Origin: Chrysoperla carnea
Lineage: Eukaryota; Arthropoda; Insecta; Neuroptera; Chrysopidae
Direction: 5' to 3'
Length of the DNA: 64,000 nucleotides
Assembly: GCF_905475395.1 (NCBI RefSeq)
Contig: NC_058340.1
Span: 68,488,181-68,552,180, forward strand
The position numbers and the translations under genes were made by a program. Under the pieces are notes generated by a model, which made no database searches, was not told the origin of the DNA, and saw nothing but the letters and a program-made list of their open reading frames with translations. Shown here piece after piece: positions 1 through 12,797 of this stretch. Each line of letters starts with the position of its first letter. The stretch's first letter is position 1.

Positions 1-216
1 ATAAAAATCTTGACTATGTAAAGCTATATTATATTTCATTACAGCTATTTATAAATGTGATTTATTGTGTTATCCCCAGGGAACTGTTTCAATTATATGA
101 AAACGAATAAATATTTTATATTTCAATCTACTATACGTAGACTATACCTATTCTGAACAAAACGAAATTTTATTCGAAATCAGTTTTTCAATCATTCCAT
201 GTGCATTCATAACGAT

Positions 217-712
217 GGTAAAACCATAGTGATCCAAATATTAATTTTTCTTAAAATAAACATTTTGGCAAGTGAACACGAAAAAAAACTAACTCATCCA
301 AATGCCATTTGGCATCATTTTCCCCCCGGAACTACCAAATTTATGCCTCATGAAGAACTAATTTTTTAATGTGTAATAATCAATATTATTTTCTTTTTAA
401 AATAAATTTAATTTAGTACAAGAACAAATGAAACGGCTTACAAAAAATTAAAAAAAACTATTGACGTTGATGGGTTTCGAACTGACGACCTTCGGCATGA
501 GTAGCAAGTACTCTAAGCACAAGACCATGTTTTCACTAATAATACTGTTAATATTTCAAGAGACTATACTATAAAAAAAAGTGTAGGCCAAGTGTAAAAA
601 ATTATTAATCTTTATTTTTTCAAAAATCAATAATTTCCTTGCAACTTAAAAAGAAATTTTCTTTATGTTCTCATACATATAAATATGTTACTTGGATCAC
701 TATGGTTTTACC
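217..712. mobile_element. Terminal-inverted-repeat element, ~496 bp
   Basis: Perfect 21-bp terminal inverted repeats: GGTAAAACCATAGTGATCC plus AA at 217-237, and the reverse complement at 692-712. The interior is AT-rich and holds a tRNA-like segment. No coding capacity and no clear target duplication. Non-autonomous DNA element. Confidence 0.65.
466..530 (-). repeat. tRNA-Met-like segment (SINE-like head)
   Basis: The minus strand contains a box-B-like AGTTCGAAACC preceded by CTACTCATGCCGAAGGTCGT, which resembles the anticodon arm, variable loop and T arm of a CAU-anticodon tRNA. The D arm is shortened and the acceptor stem does not pair, so this is not a functional tRNA. It looks like a tRNA-derived SINE promoter inside the larger inverted-repeat element. 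Confidence 0.5.
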
Positions 713-1039
713 GTCCTCCCGATATAGATTTCTAAAATGATATGGTAATCAATCAAATTTTTTAAACAAATTTCACTGTACTCACATAATGTACCAAACC
801 ACATCATCATCAGATATGCATAAAACATTTTAATATTGAGTGTCAAGTCAAAGCAGGTGTGCAAAAACAAAAACTTATCTTATCTTTTGACTGACGACTA
901 ATATTTCCATATCCATATACTTGAACAAGTTTTGTGGATCAATGTTTTATTCAAATTAGTGTTGGATTGAATACCTCTCAAATAATACCTGAGATACAAT
1001 TTTTAAATTTAACGTTTTATTAAATTTAATGTTATTATA

Positions 1040-1226
1040 CTACGTATATATGAAATATATCAAGGTATATTAAATTTAGTCCCAAGTTTGTAACGCTTGC
1101 TACGAACAATTTTGGTATAGGTGTTCATAAAATTACCTAATTAGGTCTGTCTGTCTGTCGACACGATAACTCAAAAACGAAAAGAGATATCATGCTGAAA
1201 TTTGTATAGCGTGCTTAGGACGTAAG
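1040..1226 (+). repeat. Dispersed repeat family A, copy 1
   Basis: Shares TTTAGTCCCAAGTTTGTAAC, GGTATAGGTGTTCATAAAAT and a CTGTCTGTCTGTC tract with copies at 3950-4338 and 59366-59630. Type unknown; non-coding. Confidence 0.7.
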
Positions 1227-2250
1227 TTTGGTTTATTAATACCTAGGAAATACTGGAATTCCTTTTTTTTCGAAAAAAAAATTTATATTTCATATCCGCT
1301 ATGATATAGTGTTTAAGCTTTGGCCAATGACCCACAATAAAATTTATCAACCTAGAATTCGGGAAATATAATATCAAATTTCACTTTTCTTACGAATTTT
1401 GCTAAATCGAATGCGAAAATAAGTCAAAACTTTTACGAAACGAAAATAATTCAAAACCTTTTTACAATTTCACAGTTGATAGGGCTTTTTATTGCCCTAT
1501 CTTGCCAACTCAAAGTTCCAGGAAGTCGGAAGATAAACCAGAAAATCGAGAGATTAAACTCTGGATAATTTAAGTAGATATCGGAAATCGGGACGATTTC
1601 TGAAATCTCCCGATAAAATCTGGAAAAGTGGCACCAATCACGAGCGATAATAAATATCGCTGTAGTCTTACAGAAGCTTCATGCGATTGATTTCTTTGAA
1701 AAATCCAATCAAATGAATCAATTCCCATGTTGTTGCTCAAATCAAATCGTAATTACCAATTTCACAGTTAAAATTTGTATATAAAAAAAATCATTTGTTA
1801 TTTTGGAAAGCGCAAATACCGTTTGTTTTTTTGTATACAAACAACTGCTAAAAAAAATTGCACACTTTACAAAAAAAATTAAAATTAATTGTGAAATTCT
1901 TTTTTATTTATTTATTGTGTATAAAATTTATGTATCGCGATTAAAAATGAGAACGAATTTATTATTTATTTATTTTTTATACCTTAAAGGTAAATTATAA
2001 TTATGCATCTTGTGCTCCGCCAATCTACTTCGCTACCCAAGTCCCCACTTTCATCATTCATAGACAAATGTAGTTCGAATTTATTATAATAAATGATGAA
2101 TTTGTGATTTTATTAGGGTTTTGTATCAAAAAAACCACTCTCGAACATTATGGAAAACATCGATTTTTGGCCGTGATGAAACACCGCTTAAAACGACGAA
2201 ATTTTTGGAAAAATTTAAAGAAAACTTTTTCATCTAAATTTGGTTTTTTT

Positions 2251-2395
2251 ATTGTTAGTATATCTTTATAAATTATAGCTTATGTGTAAGTCTGATGTAT
2301 GAGCTATATTATTATACAGTTGCATTCAAATCCATTCAGTAGTTTTTGTGTGAAAGCGTAACAGACATCCTTACTTTCACATTTATAATATACTA
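2251..2395 (+). mobile_element. RTE-like retrotransposon 3' end, copy 1
   Basis: Non-coding tail with GTGTGAAAGCGTAACAGAC and CTTTCACATTTATAATAT, the typical 3' end of insect RTE-type elements. It matches 39590-39745 over about 140 bp. Confidence 0.55.
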
Positions 2396-2855
2396 GCTGG
2401 GAACTACCCGCTTTGCTGGGCAACATCCCCACTTGCACCCCTCCCTCCACATTTCCTTGCGTTGGATAACAGTTTTGTAATGTACACGTCATGCTCTTTT
2501 ATTTGATACCCCATTTAGGTATATTTGTAAATATTCGATATTTCCTTCCCACTTTTTCGCTACACCTTTCTACCCTCCGAAGGTTAAAAAAATTTTTAAA
2601 TGTAATTTAAAACATTCTGACCAAGTTTTGAACTATTAAAAGCCATAATTGAAAAATATGAATTTTTTATTCATGAACACCCCCGCAACCCCCCTTGTGG
2701 GTGGAATTTCGTAAAATCCGTTCTTAGCTGACCTCTACTTGGCAAAAGGAATATTCCTGCCAAATTTCAAGTCTCTAGGTCTTATAGTTCCAGAGATATC
2801 GTGATGAGTGACTATCTATATCTATAGAAAGTCTCCTATATATTTATAGATAGAG
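2391..2855 (+). mobile_element. RTE-associated non-coding segment
   Basis: Begins TACTAGCTGGGAACTACCCG and ends with TTCCAGAGATATCGTGATGA and a GATAGA-like tail. These phrases are common in insect RTE-type repeats. No coding sequence remains. Confidence 0.4.
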
Positions 2856-3949
2856 ATTTATCAAACCAAGGTAAACTGTTGAAAGCAAAATGTTAGCGAG
2901 ATCGCGCTCATTTTACGCCGAACCATTACCCGTGATACTTTTGTTCCAAGAAGTATGATTTCAATAATGAGATTTTAGGACTACGTTCTTATTGATTGCT
3001 TCTACTTAATTCATCACTTAATCGATAATTGATTTAAATAAATTTATTATTGAATTTTTATTTGACCGTATTAATTGTATGATGATCTATAATGATCTAT
3101 AAATATATAATGTCATAGCAAAAAGGTTATTTTATTGTAAATCTTTATGCGTAATAATATATGGCATGTATAGGATGATCAAAAAATGTTTCAGGCAGCA
3201 AGAAAGACGCCAAAATACAGAATACAACAAATTTATTTTGGGAACGTTTATAAAGACCACCTTGTATTTTAACAAAAATGTCATGTTAAAATAAGTAAAA
3301 AAATATTTTTTGCTAACAAAGACAAATTTCTTTCTAAAGAATTTTTGTATAAAGTCAGTGACTTATCAAGATTAGTCTCCTTTTTTCTGTAGGTTATTTT
3401 TTTGTAGCCAGTAGCGTGTTTTTGCAATATACACACTTGACTGATCACATTTTTTTAGCTCGATATCAAAACCATATGTTTAACACGAAATTATTTATTT
3501 AAGCATTTTTTTTAAACCCTTCAACACTATTAAAACTTTAATAACTCAATCGAAATATTAATTTTCGAAAAAAAGGTGACAGTTCAAAGTATACACTATT
3601 GTTCGCAATTTTGAAAATCGAGTAACCAGAATATAAACGGAGAACATTGAAGGAAAAAGACTCCGGCTAAGCTAATTTAGGCTAGTCGAGCATACAGAAT
3701 AGCCGGAACGCCGAAATGTGAATTATTCAGAATAAAATCAACTTGAATTCGTTCTGTTCAATCCGTTTTTATAAACTAATTTTCAAACACGAATAGATCC
3801 AAATATGAAAATAAGGAGACTGAAGAATTGAGACAAAGTAAATTCAAACGAAGAATCTAGATTGAGTTCGTTGTTAGTCTACAAAATTTTACGTCATGTA
3901 AGCAAAGAAACATGCATAACTGATATTTCCATATAATACATACTACACA

Positions 3950-4338
3950 ATTTGCGCTCTCACGGGTAACAGCAAACAGCTATGTTTACGAAAAAATGTT
4001 TCAAACAAAAGTTGTTAATTTTTTTTATATTTAAAATTTTGTTCTATCTCTAACGGTTTACAAAATGGATCCTACGGACCCAAGATCCAATTGACCTATG
4101 TTGCTCATTTACGAACTCAACGTCACTTTTTACGCTCTGAACACGCTATAAAAATTTCAGCTTTATATATATTTTTGTTTTTGAGTTATCGTGTTTAAGG
4201 ACGGACAACCGGAAAGGGACTGTTCAGGTGAATGAACACGTATACCAAAATTTTGTTCGTAACATCAATATTTTTAAGCGTTACAATCTTGGGACTAAAC
4301 TCATTATACCTTGATATATTTCATATATATATATGGTA
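3950..4338 (-). repeat. Dispersed repeat family A, copy 2 (longest)
   Basis: Reverse-oriented and longest copy. It keeps the AGTTTAGTCCCAAGATTGTAA-like start next to a TATATATA palindrome, the block around ACGTTGAGTTCGTAAATGAG, and an end near CGTAAACATAGCTG. No ORF. Confidence 0.7.
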
Positions 4339-5167
4339 TAAAAACGCAAACTTTAAAAGCTCAAATCAAAAAATTTAACGCCGAAAGGGGTATTTACCTG
4401 CTTATAAAAGGCATTAATGAGAATGCATAAATACTATTTAAAGATTATCCTAAGCCTAAGACAACATAATTTTTGCGGAACGTCCTTAAAGAGTTAGAAA
4501 TCAAACAGAAAACAGATTATTCAATATATATTTAAAACTGTTTCTATGTCAGTTTAAATAGGTTAAAAAATTTACAATGTAGGCCAATCCAAAGAATGTT
4601 TATCGGAACATTTGTAGGTACTTGTTGGTACCAGGTTAAATGATAAAAATCGTGAGCTATTATAAAGAAATGTCTGATTGTCTGTGAGTGAAAGTATTTA
4701 TTACCCTGACATTTGGTCTACTTCTTTAATATATATTTATTAACGACCTTGGCCATGTGAATATATAATATTATAACTATTACTGTTCTCATCTGCATAA
4801 AATTTTATTTTATTATTTAATAATGTTTAATATGTAATATATAAATAAATTATATAATAACCGTAAATTTCGAACAACATTGTAGTTAAATGTAAGTACA
4901 TAATTTATGTTAAACATGGATAAACATAATACAGTATTGTATTATTAAAATTAATTTCTTCACTTTATTAAAGATTTTTCCACGTGTGTTGCTATCAGCT
5001 ATTTTTATAATAAATAATTATTGTTTTTTAATTATTGGTTATGGTTACTGCGCAATACCGTGTTTTTTTTTTGTTCTTCGTTGATAAATACAAATTGAGG
5101 AAGATTTCCTACCTCCATATATAGACCAATAAAGTATCTCTACAATATAGACCAATAAAGTACGCCT

Positions 5168-5670
5168 TACAAAAATTACAAAAATCGAAATTTTTTTATC
5201 TCCAATTTCGATAAAACTCAGTTTATAAGGTAATTTTGACTCAATAAATACAAAAATCGGGTTTATTTGATGACTGGTTCAATACTTTTTGAGATACGGG
5301 CTAAAATCGATCTAAATATTGCAAGATCTCAGAAACTCGGCATCCAATCATTAAATTAACCTGATTTTTATACTTTTGGAATCAAAATTACCCCATCCAC
5401 CGAGTTTTATCAAATTCGGAAACAAAAATTTTTTTTTTGCGATTTTCTCGATTTTTTCAAAGGGGTACCCTTTAAAAAAAATTGCAAAAAATCGAGAAAT
5501 TTTTACTATTTCCAATTTCAATAAAACTCAGTATATAAGGAAATTTTGACCCAAAAATTACAAAAATCGGGTGCATTTGATGACTGGTCGAATAATTTTT
5601 GAGATACTGGACTAAAATCGATCCAAATATTGCGATATCTGAGAAACTATGCATCCAATCTTTAAATTAA
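5168..5670 (+). repeat. ~310-bp tandem repeat, 1.6 units
   Basis: Two consecutive units; the block CAATTTC(G/A)ATAAAACTCAGT recurs 310 bp apart. The same unit occurs at 21140-21280, 41255-41555 and, inverted, 61742-62420. On the minus strand each unit tends to stay open for about 60-100 codons. Confidence 0.75.
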
Positions 5671-6714
5671 TTTATTTATTTATTTATTTTTAATTAATTT
5701 GTGATTTCCAACACTTTCCAACAATTTAAAAAGTGTTAAAGTATTATCATCTATTTCGAAATCATAATAGGCAGACATTTTTGATAAAAATGCAATGAAC
5801 TAAAAACAAAGATAAAAACTCATTAGCAACTGCATTGAAGCGATATAACCAATATGCTAATCAATAATTATCACGTGTTGAATGTAAAAATGACCTTATA
5901 AATTTTTGAAAAAAGAAAACTACTGCATATGCACGCTTCAGCCATAAATAAAATGGAGACATTATCCCTATTCAAATATTTAAATATATGAATGTTATTT
6001 AATTGTAACTTTTTTTGATATAAAACTAGCATGACGTCACAAAGTTGTATGTATTATTCAAAAAATATAATTATTAATAATTTTTGTTTTGATCACTCAT
6101 AAAAATAATGATTATTAATTTCTGTTCATAAAAAAATGTAGGACAGTATTAAACGGTGCAGCTCGATGTTTATAAGATTTCTAATTTGGGTCAAATTTTT
6201 TCTTCAATGTTATATAATAAAATTTAAGAAATATAACTAAAATTTAGTAGAATTTCACAATTAATTCATTAAAATTGAATAAAATTTGCGTGAGAGAAAA
6301 ATCTCAAGAATTTGAAACCTATCTATAAATTTTCAGAAATTTCAATTAATTAGCTATTTTTTTAATTTACATAAGCTATCTTTTTAATGGCTTTTATAAG
6401 CAAGTTAATTTTTTAATATCTTTAACGGTGCTGAAATTTTAGATTTGAGTAGTTTAAGTTTGCGTTTTTAAAATCCTATTTTGAAGTGTTTCAAAGGTAT
6501 GCTTTATTATGTAACAAGACCAATTTTCTTATTTGGATTAATTTGGAAAACTAATTTGGTTAAAAGCATGACAAATATTTTTCTATAAAGAAAATTATAA
6601 CAAACGACACTCGTTTTTCCATAAAATACATTTAAAGTGATGAAATGAATGGTATTTCTGTGTCATTTCTTCTAGAAGTGATTTTCTATAAATCTTTTAG
6701 CATCAATAATTCAA

Positions 6715-6815
6715 AAACTATGGTATATATATCGAAAAATTTTATTTACTCTTAATTTTCTCAAGTTCTAACAGAATCCTTCCTGAAAATTTGAAACGAA
6801 GGTCTCAAATAATTT
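6715..6815 (+). repeat. Dispersed repeat, pair with 25612-25720
   Basis: Shares ATATATATCGAAAAATTT and AAGTTCTAACAGAAT with the later copy. Type unknown. Confidence 0.4.
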
Positions 6816-7218
6816 CGTACTTAATAATTTCATCACTTAGCGAGGAATGTTCTTAAGGACACATTTGCTTCGTCAAACTAAAAATGAATACCTCGTTTTA
6901 TTTATAACAAAAAACATAATTTCATGTAATTAAATGCTTAATGACACAAAATTAATAACAATTTTTAATAAGAAATAACTTCTTTTTTTTTTTTAAATAT
7001 AATTAACTTGCATGTAATATTAAAATATATACATAAAATTAAATTAATATTAATTAATATTTTGTAAACATGCGTTTAGTAATTAATATAACAAATAAGA
7101 AATACTACTTAAATAATCTTATCAATTTTTATTATATTTGATTATATTAGATTTGTTATTTTCTAATCATGTTTTTATATGACATAATCGTATTTCTAAG
7201 TACGTTTAAACTTAATAA

Positions 7219-7784
7219 TATACAGAATGTTCGATTTACATTTAGGCATATAAATATCGTGTGTATAACAGAATACATGCGATAAGCAATACAACTTAAT
7301 GGGAGGTATTATATTCATGTGTTGAAGCTTCGATATGCGTTGAGATAGTTGTAAGACGCTTGGAGAGTGGGAGTTTCTTAGTTGAATAGAATTCAGACAT
7401 GGTCAAACGTAACCTAACCAGCGACAATAAAAAAATACGAGTAAGGGAATGGAGCAACATTTTTTTTCTGCCTATCTCATTACTTTTAGAGAAACTGAGA
7501 TAGGTAGAAGACTCGTATACCCGTCTTGCTTCCTCCTCTATGAGCAATGCGGAATTGGGTAAAGAGATACACAATAAAGTCTATGGCACACAATAAAGTT
7601 ATAACAATGGTGACTTCGACTTAAAATAACTTACCCATGCCTGGAATAGGTATAACAGATAAGCCACGATACAAGTTACTTTTGCAAATTTCATATAACA
7701 CCTATAATACCTCTTACTTAACGCATGTACTCTGTCATACTCGTGATATTTATATGCCTAGATGTAAATCGAACTAGTGGTATA
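7219..7784. mobile_element. MITE family E, copy 1 (566 bp)
   Basis: Long imperfect terminal inverted repeats of about 80 bp. The better end reads TATACCACTAGTTCGATTTA then CATCTAGGCATATAAATATC. Ends and about 130 bp inside match 21585-21849. A smaller internal stem (CTGCCTATCTCA / TGAGATAGGTAG, 7468-7508) suggests a nested insertion. An open frame at 7574-7296 is accidental. Confidence 0.75.
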
Positions 7785-8924
7785 ATGTTTATTAATAAGT
7801 GTGTACTGCTTATGTGTGTATGACTTAAGTAAGTTATTTGTTTTTAACCTTGAAAAAAGGTTATTATTAATTAAATCATTATAAAAATGTAGGTAAAGAT
7901 TATGTTAGTTAGATTTCAATGACATCTATTTTGGAAAATGATTATGTCAATAACGTGTGTTCAATTCATGAAGTGATAAGTGTAAAGTTTTTATCAGAGA
8001 TAACGATTTATATTTGGTTTCATAATTTAAGGGTGTAAGAGCAGGGTAGCAATTTTGATGGCGAATAATGTAGTATCCTAACGATATAAGATGAAAAGTA
8101 AGAATACATTTTTTCCATATCCGGCGTTATTTTCAAAATATGGAAAATTGAAAAATGGTGAGTACTCGTATCGAGAAGTACACTTCAAGTACCACCTCTA
8201 CATTCTCGGTGTTCGCCCGATTTTGTGTTAGTTCGTGGGGGTGTGAAGGAAGCTTACCCTTTCAAATAAGTACCGTTTATTGATGGAAAAACCGAAATCA
8301 TTTATCTATCGATGAATTCTTTACGATTTCCAGGCGAGAAAAGTATTAAACGATGAAATATTCTGCGACCAAGCAAATTCAAAGAGTTCTTTGAGAATAT
8401 TTTGAAGATTCACACATAAATAATGCGAAATAGTAATAATTATTTCACTGCTGTGGATAAGGGATAAAATATCCTTTTCATTAAATTTTGAAACCTTTAG
8501 AGAAAATATATGAGTAAACTATTAAAATTGAAAGACATGAATTTGACAGTAATTTCCAAATTAAGGGTGAGTAAAATAAATCGTCCAGGTAAACCTATTC
8601 AAAGAACCCAAGTATAAGCTTCTATATCGAATTAGTATTCAAAATTCGTACTCTGATTTTAAATTTACATCCCTCTCTAAATAATTATACCAGAGTTAAT
8701 TTAATTTGTAAATAACACAACATTTTGTAAAGCATTGTTAAACATGGATAATGTACTAAACATGTTATATAGTATGCGGTTATCCTATTAAATAAAATAT
8801 ATTATTCATTGGGCTAGAATCGAAAGTAGAATTTGACAAGTCGTTTCAAATCGCTGGAAATTTGAAAGGCAGTTGTCAAAATCGTGTGTAAAAACTTTTA
8901 AAAGTTCGAAAATTTTCATAGCTG

Positions 8925-8985
8925 GGAACTAATATTATAAATGTGAAAGTAACTCTGTATGTCTATTTGTTATGTTTTCATTCCT
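8925..8985 (-). mobile_element. RTE-like 3' end fragment
   Basis: The minus strand reads ACTTTCACATTTATAATATT next to AGTTCCCAGCTATG, matching the junction seen at 2370-2400. Short relic. Confidence 0.4.
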
Positions 8986-11954
8986 AAAACTAATTTGATG
9001 ACTTACGGTATGGAAACTCGTTTTTTGTCGCGAAATTAAAATTTGAAGAATGTTAAATAGAGAATAAAAGTTTGTATATTCGCTTCGTGTGTGAGTTTCG
9101 TTTCCATGACAACGATACACTACTTTAATTATAGAATTGTATAGATGCATATATAATTGTGTGGATTGCATTGAAAACTTACATTTAAAATTTAATATTC
9201 TTGTTTCACAAATTTAAATAAATAATTATGATAATTTACATTTGAAAAATAATATTTGTACAATTTGATTTCTTATTTTCACAATTTTTAATGCATTAAG
9301 TTTAATTAATTAGTGTTTTTCAATCATTTTAATTTGACAGTTTCTATATCATTAACATGTAAAGAATTGCAAATTAGTCATAACAGCCAACTTTATCTCA
9401 AAAATTTTTCACTTAAAGCGCTGGCATCGATTTTATTATCCCTACCATGACTACGCACACAACGAATAGGTAATAACATATAAATGTCAAATAGTTTCGT
9501 TTAGTATTCATAGGTGACACTACATGTATTGGTTCATAGCTTTGATAATAATTTCAGTGAATATTCATAGATGTCGTATAAAGGTAAGTTTATTAATAAA
9601 GAAGAATGAGTCTTATATCTTGGTTTGAGTTCGGAATTTATGGAAGTTTCCTTTTTCACAATATGCTTTGTTTTGTTCGACTGCCATTTATGGTTAACGA
9701 ACCCGTTGGCAAGAACCTACGATAATTACAAACTTTCCACTATTTGGTTTTGTGAGTTGCGAGGCCAATAAATTCGAAAAACTTGAGACTGTCAAATTTT
9801 ACCCCTGATCCTAGACTTATTAGCAAAGAGAAGTAAGCGGGGTTTCACGTATTTATACACAACATCAAATATACAAAATTATTACGTAGACATTAAATTA
9901 CGAGGGGGAAGGGATTAGTAAGGAAAAATTATAATTATTAATATAGTATATACCATGAAAATAAATTTTTTTCTAATGGTTATCGTAATAATTAGACGAA
10001 TTTTTCAAATAAATGGCGCCAAATAAAAATATTTTGTTTAGTCTTGAATAAAAACTATTATTCACGTGTACAAGATAAATAAAAAAGGGCCTAATTAAAA
10101 TGACCTTGAAGATTTGTAAAATGCTTTAAGGTCAAATATAAATTGCATGTTTCATTGCATGCACAGGTACATCTTAGTCGTTCATGGGTTGTATTGATTT
10201 TGAATTTGTAAGAATTTGATATAATTTATCTGGAATTTTAATCTAACATTGTACAGTAGGACTTCTTTAAAGTGTACAAATATTTTTCATTCGATGTAGT
10301 TCGTGGTTAAATGGTTGCTAAGAATGCTCAGTTTGTTAAAAAAAAATAAGAATCCTAGAGGAACAATACGACTCTGTTCAGTAGAGAACCTAGTTCAAAA
10401 AAGTCGTTCTGTAGTCATATTTCTGGATTGTATCAAAGTTTTAATATTTGATTCCAAAGTAACTGTACCAAAGATGTTAATGGTTCTAGAACATAGTTTT
10501 GAACACTAATTTTTTATATTTGAGCTTTTGGGAACTGAAATAATTTATCAAAATTAGAACAAAAATGGAGGGAGCATGTTTGACAAGCTTGTAATTTATT
10601 ATTTTCACCAATGTTTTGGCAAATAAACTTTATATATACAAGTCGGCGCCAAGTGTGCAACCACCATAAAAATCTTACATTTTACTAATTAAAATACGAA
10701 ATAATTGAGAAATACGATGAACGTAATTTCATCTCTTGTGACTCATAAATAGAACTTTGACACAGTTGAAGAAATTCATGACTACCATTTCAAAATTTAT
10801 TAGCAAATTAAATAATTTTAACAAAAACATATTTTTTACCATATATAGATAAATTAATAAAATTTTTATTTTTAATCTTTAAATCAAATAAATCGAATCA
10901 TAATGGCAGACAGACAAATAGATAACAGACATTGGGCTATAAATAATAAAAATTCGTCATGCAGAAGCTGCGTAGACTAAGCGAATGTTCCATCTTAAGA
11001 ATAAATTAAAAAATAACTAATTTGAACTGAGATGATTCTAAATTGTTGGAGATTTATTTCGTCAAAAGTTCGTCGAAATCTAACAGAAGTGCTGTTCGAT
11101 ATTCCTGAAGTATTGGAGACTTTTGTAAGCGTTTTTCTTCACTAATAGATTTTTAATAAATGTATACAATTTTTAACTGAAAATTTTTTCTTCGAGTAAG
11201 AAAAGATCATAGAAGAATCGAAGCATCTCGCGTAAAAGTTTTTGAGACATAAATTCTCGTTGGAAAACGTCCTAAATAAGGAAACATCAAAATCTTCCTT
11301 ATAGAAATTTAGACGCCATTTGCGATCTATTAGGTAAAACCTCTGATAATTTGAAGAAAGTTTTGTTACATTTCATTATCGGAACCAAACCAATAACTCA
11401 TACTTCGTGAGTAGGAAATTCGATAAAAATATATAAAAATTATTAAGTAATAGATGTTTTAAGAATGAATTCAAGGTCTTTTTGGTTGATTTATTCGATT
11501 TTTTTTTAAATTTTGAGTGTATGTGCTATTTTTTGTGTAAGAAGTTTAAAATAATGATTTTCTTTCTCTAATGTCACAATAATCAATTATAAAAACTAAA
11601 TAATCACTGCACAACTACGCAACTTTATAGTTGCGTGGTTGGGACTATTTTTAATATATTTTAGAATAGTTTTACCTAATTTCAAGGTTAGTGTTCTACT
11701 TTTTTTTTTTTAATTTATGGAGAGCTTTATAGGAAATGTAGATTTTTATTGCAATAAAAGTACATTTTTATTATGGCTATAAACAGGCTATAATAAAATA
11801 GTTTCCAATTATGTAAAGGATGTGTTTTTAGAGGTTCACATCTATGAGTTGGCAACACTTAGTTGTAAAGACACTTACTTTGTGTCTAGTTTGCCACTTC
11901 ATAATAAATAGACTCACGTCAGAGCAATGATTTTTTTTTATTAATTCCACGTAA
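8986..11954. other. No gene seen
   Basis: AT-rich non-coding sequence. The short open frames (for example 10303-10509) have no recognisable protein content. I see no clear repeat ends here. Confidence 0.5.
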
Positions 11955-12030
11955 TGAACTTGTAAATTGGCCTTCAAGATCTGGCGATCAAACACCTTTT
12001 TTTCTTCGGGGATAAATGTAAAGCCCTATA
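11955..12030 (+). pseudogene. DDE-transposase remnant
   Basis: One frame reads LVNWPSRSGDQTPFFLRG, a decayed form of the WPPRSPDLTPxDFFLWG motif around the second catalytic Asp of Tc1/mariner-type transposases. It is followed by stops. Very short relic. Confidence 0.45.
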
Positions 12031-12250
12031 TTCTAAGTCTTATCCTATCTAATCAATCACTCTAACATTCGCCCCAATTTCTAAGATTTTGTAACGGATA
12101 CATTTTTCTGTAACCTGTCAATTATGCAAGTGATTAAATGGTATGTAAGGCCTGTCATTTTGTGGCATGTCACATATTAATGAAGCTGTGTCGTTGTATT
12201 TACCATAAACATGCCCCTTTCACCTGAGTCTATCATTCCCATAGCAAAAT

Positions 12251-12797
12251 GCTCTGAAATTTACAGAATCAAAGAATGGCTACGACAAGCCCATCTTGAT
12301 TAATGGGACTTTGCGCAGGGCATGCGACAGACCAAACTGTGTATAACCACAGCTAGGCCATTCGACTGCACTCGCTTGAAACTTTCTAGAGTACAATTGA
12401 GAAGGATGGTTGGGCTCTTGACAGGACACTGTCGATTGAACTATCACTTTTGAAATACGGAGATCGCTAATGATCCCACTTGTAGAGCCTGTATGGAGGA
12501 TCACGAAACCTCTATACATGTTATTTGCACCTTCAGGAATCTGCAGGGCGTTAGATTCAGAATTTTCGGATCCGAAACCTTGGATTCATCTATCCTGGGA
12601 GAGATCTCGACGCAGAAGTTGTGAGCTTTCTGTGTAGCGTCTGGCTTCGACAGAATCCTTTAGCTTCAAATGATTTTAATATCGCTTCCCACCCGAAGAT
12701 GCCTTGTTCCCGAGTGGCAGGTCGTTTTCAAGGAGGACACAGAAGACTCTTGGTCTAGGTGCTAGGGACCCACTTGCAGTACCCCTCTTTTGTCTTA
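12251..12797 (+). pseudogene. Decayed Jockey-like non-LTR retrotransposon 3' end
   Basis: Frames around 12390-12640 read MVGLLTGHCRLNYH, then DPTCRACMEDHETSIHVIC, the C-terminal signature after the RNase H region of Jockey-clade ORF2, broken by stops and a frameshift. A related 16-bp sequence flanks it: ATTCCCATAGCAAAAT at 12235 and ATTACCATAGCAACAT at 12798, probably a worn target duplication. Confidence 0.6.

Noticed and set aside
466..530. Functional tRNA-Met gene
   Set aside because: The acceptor stem does not pair and the D arm is too short; called a tRNA-derived segment instead.
7296..7574. 92-codon frame on the minus strand
   Set aside because: It lies wholly inside a MITE whose shorter copy lacks it.
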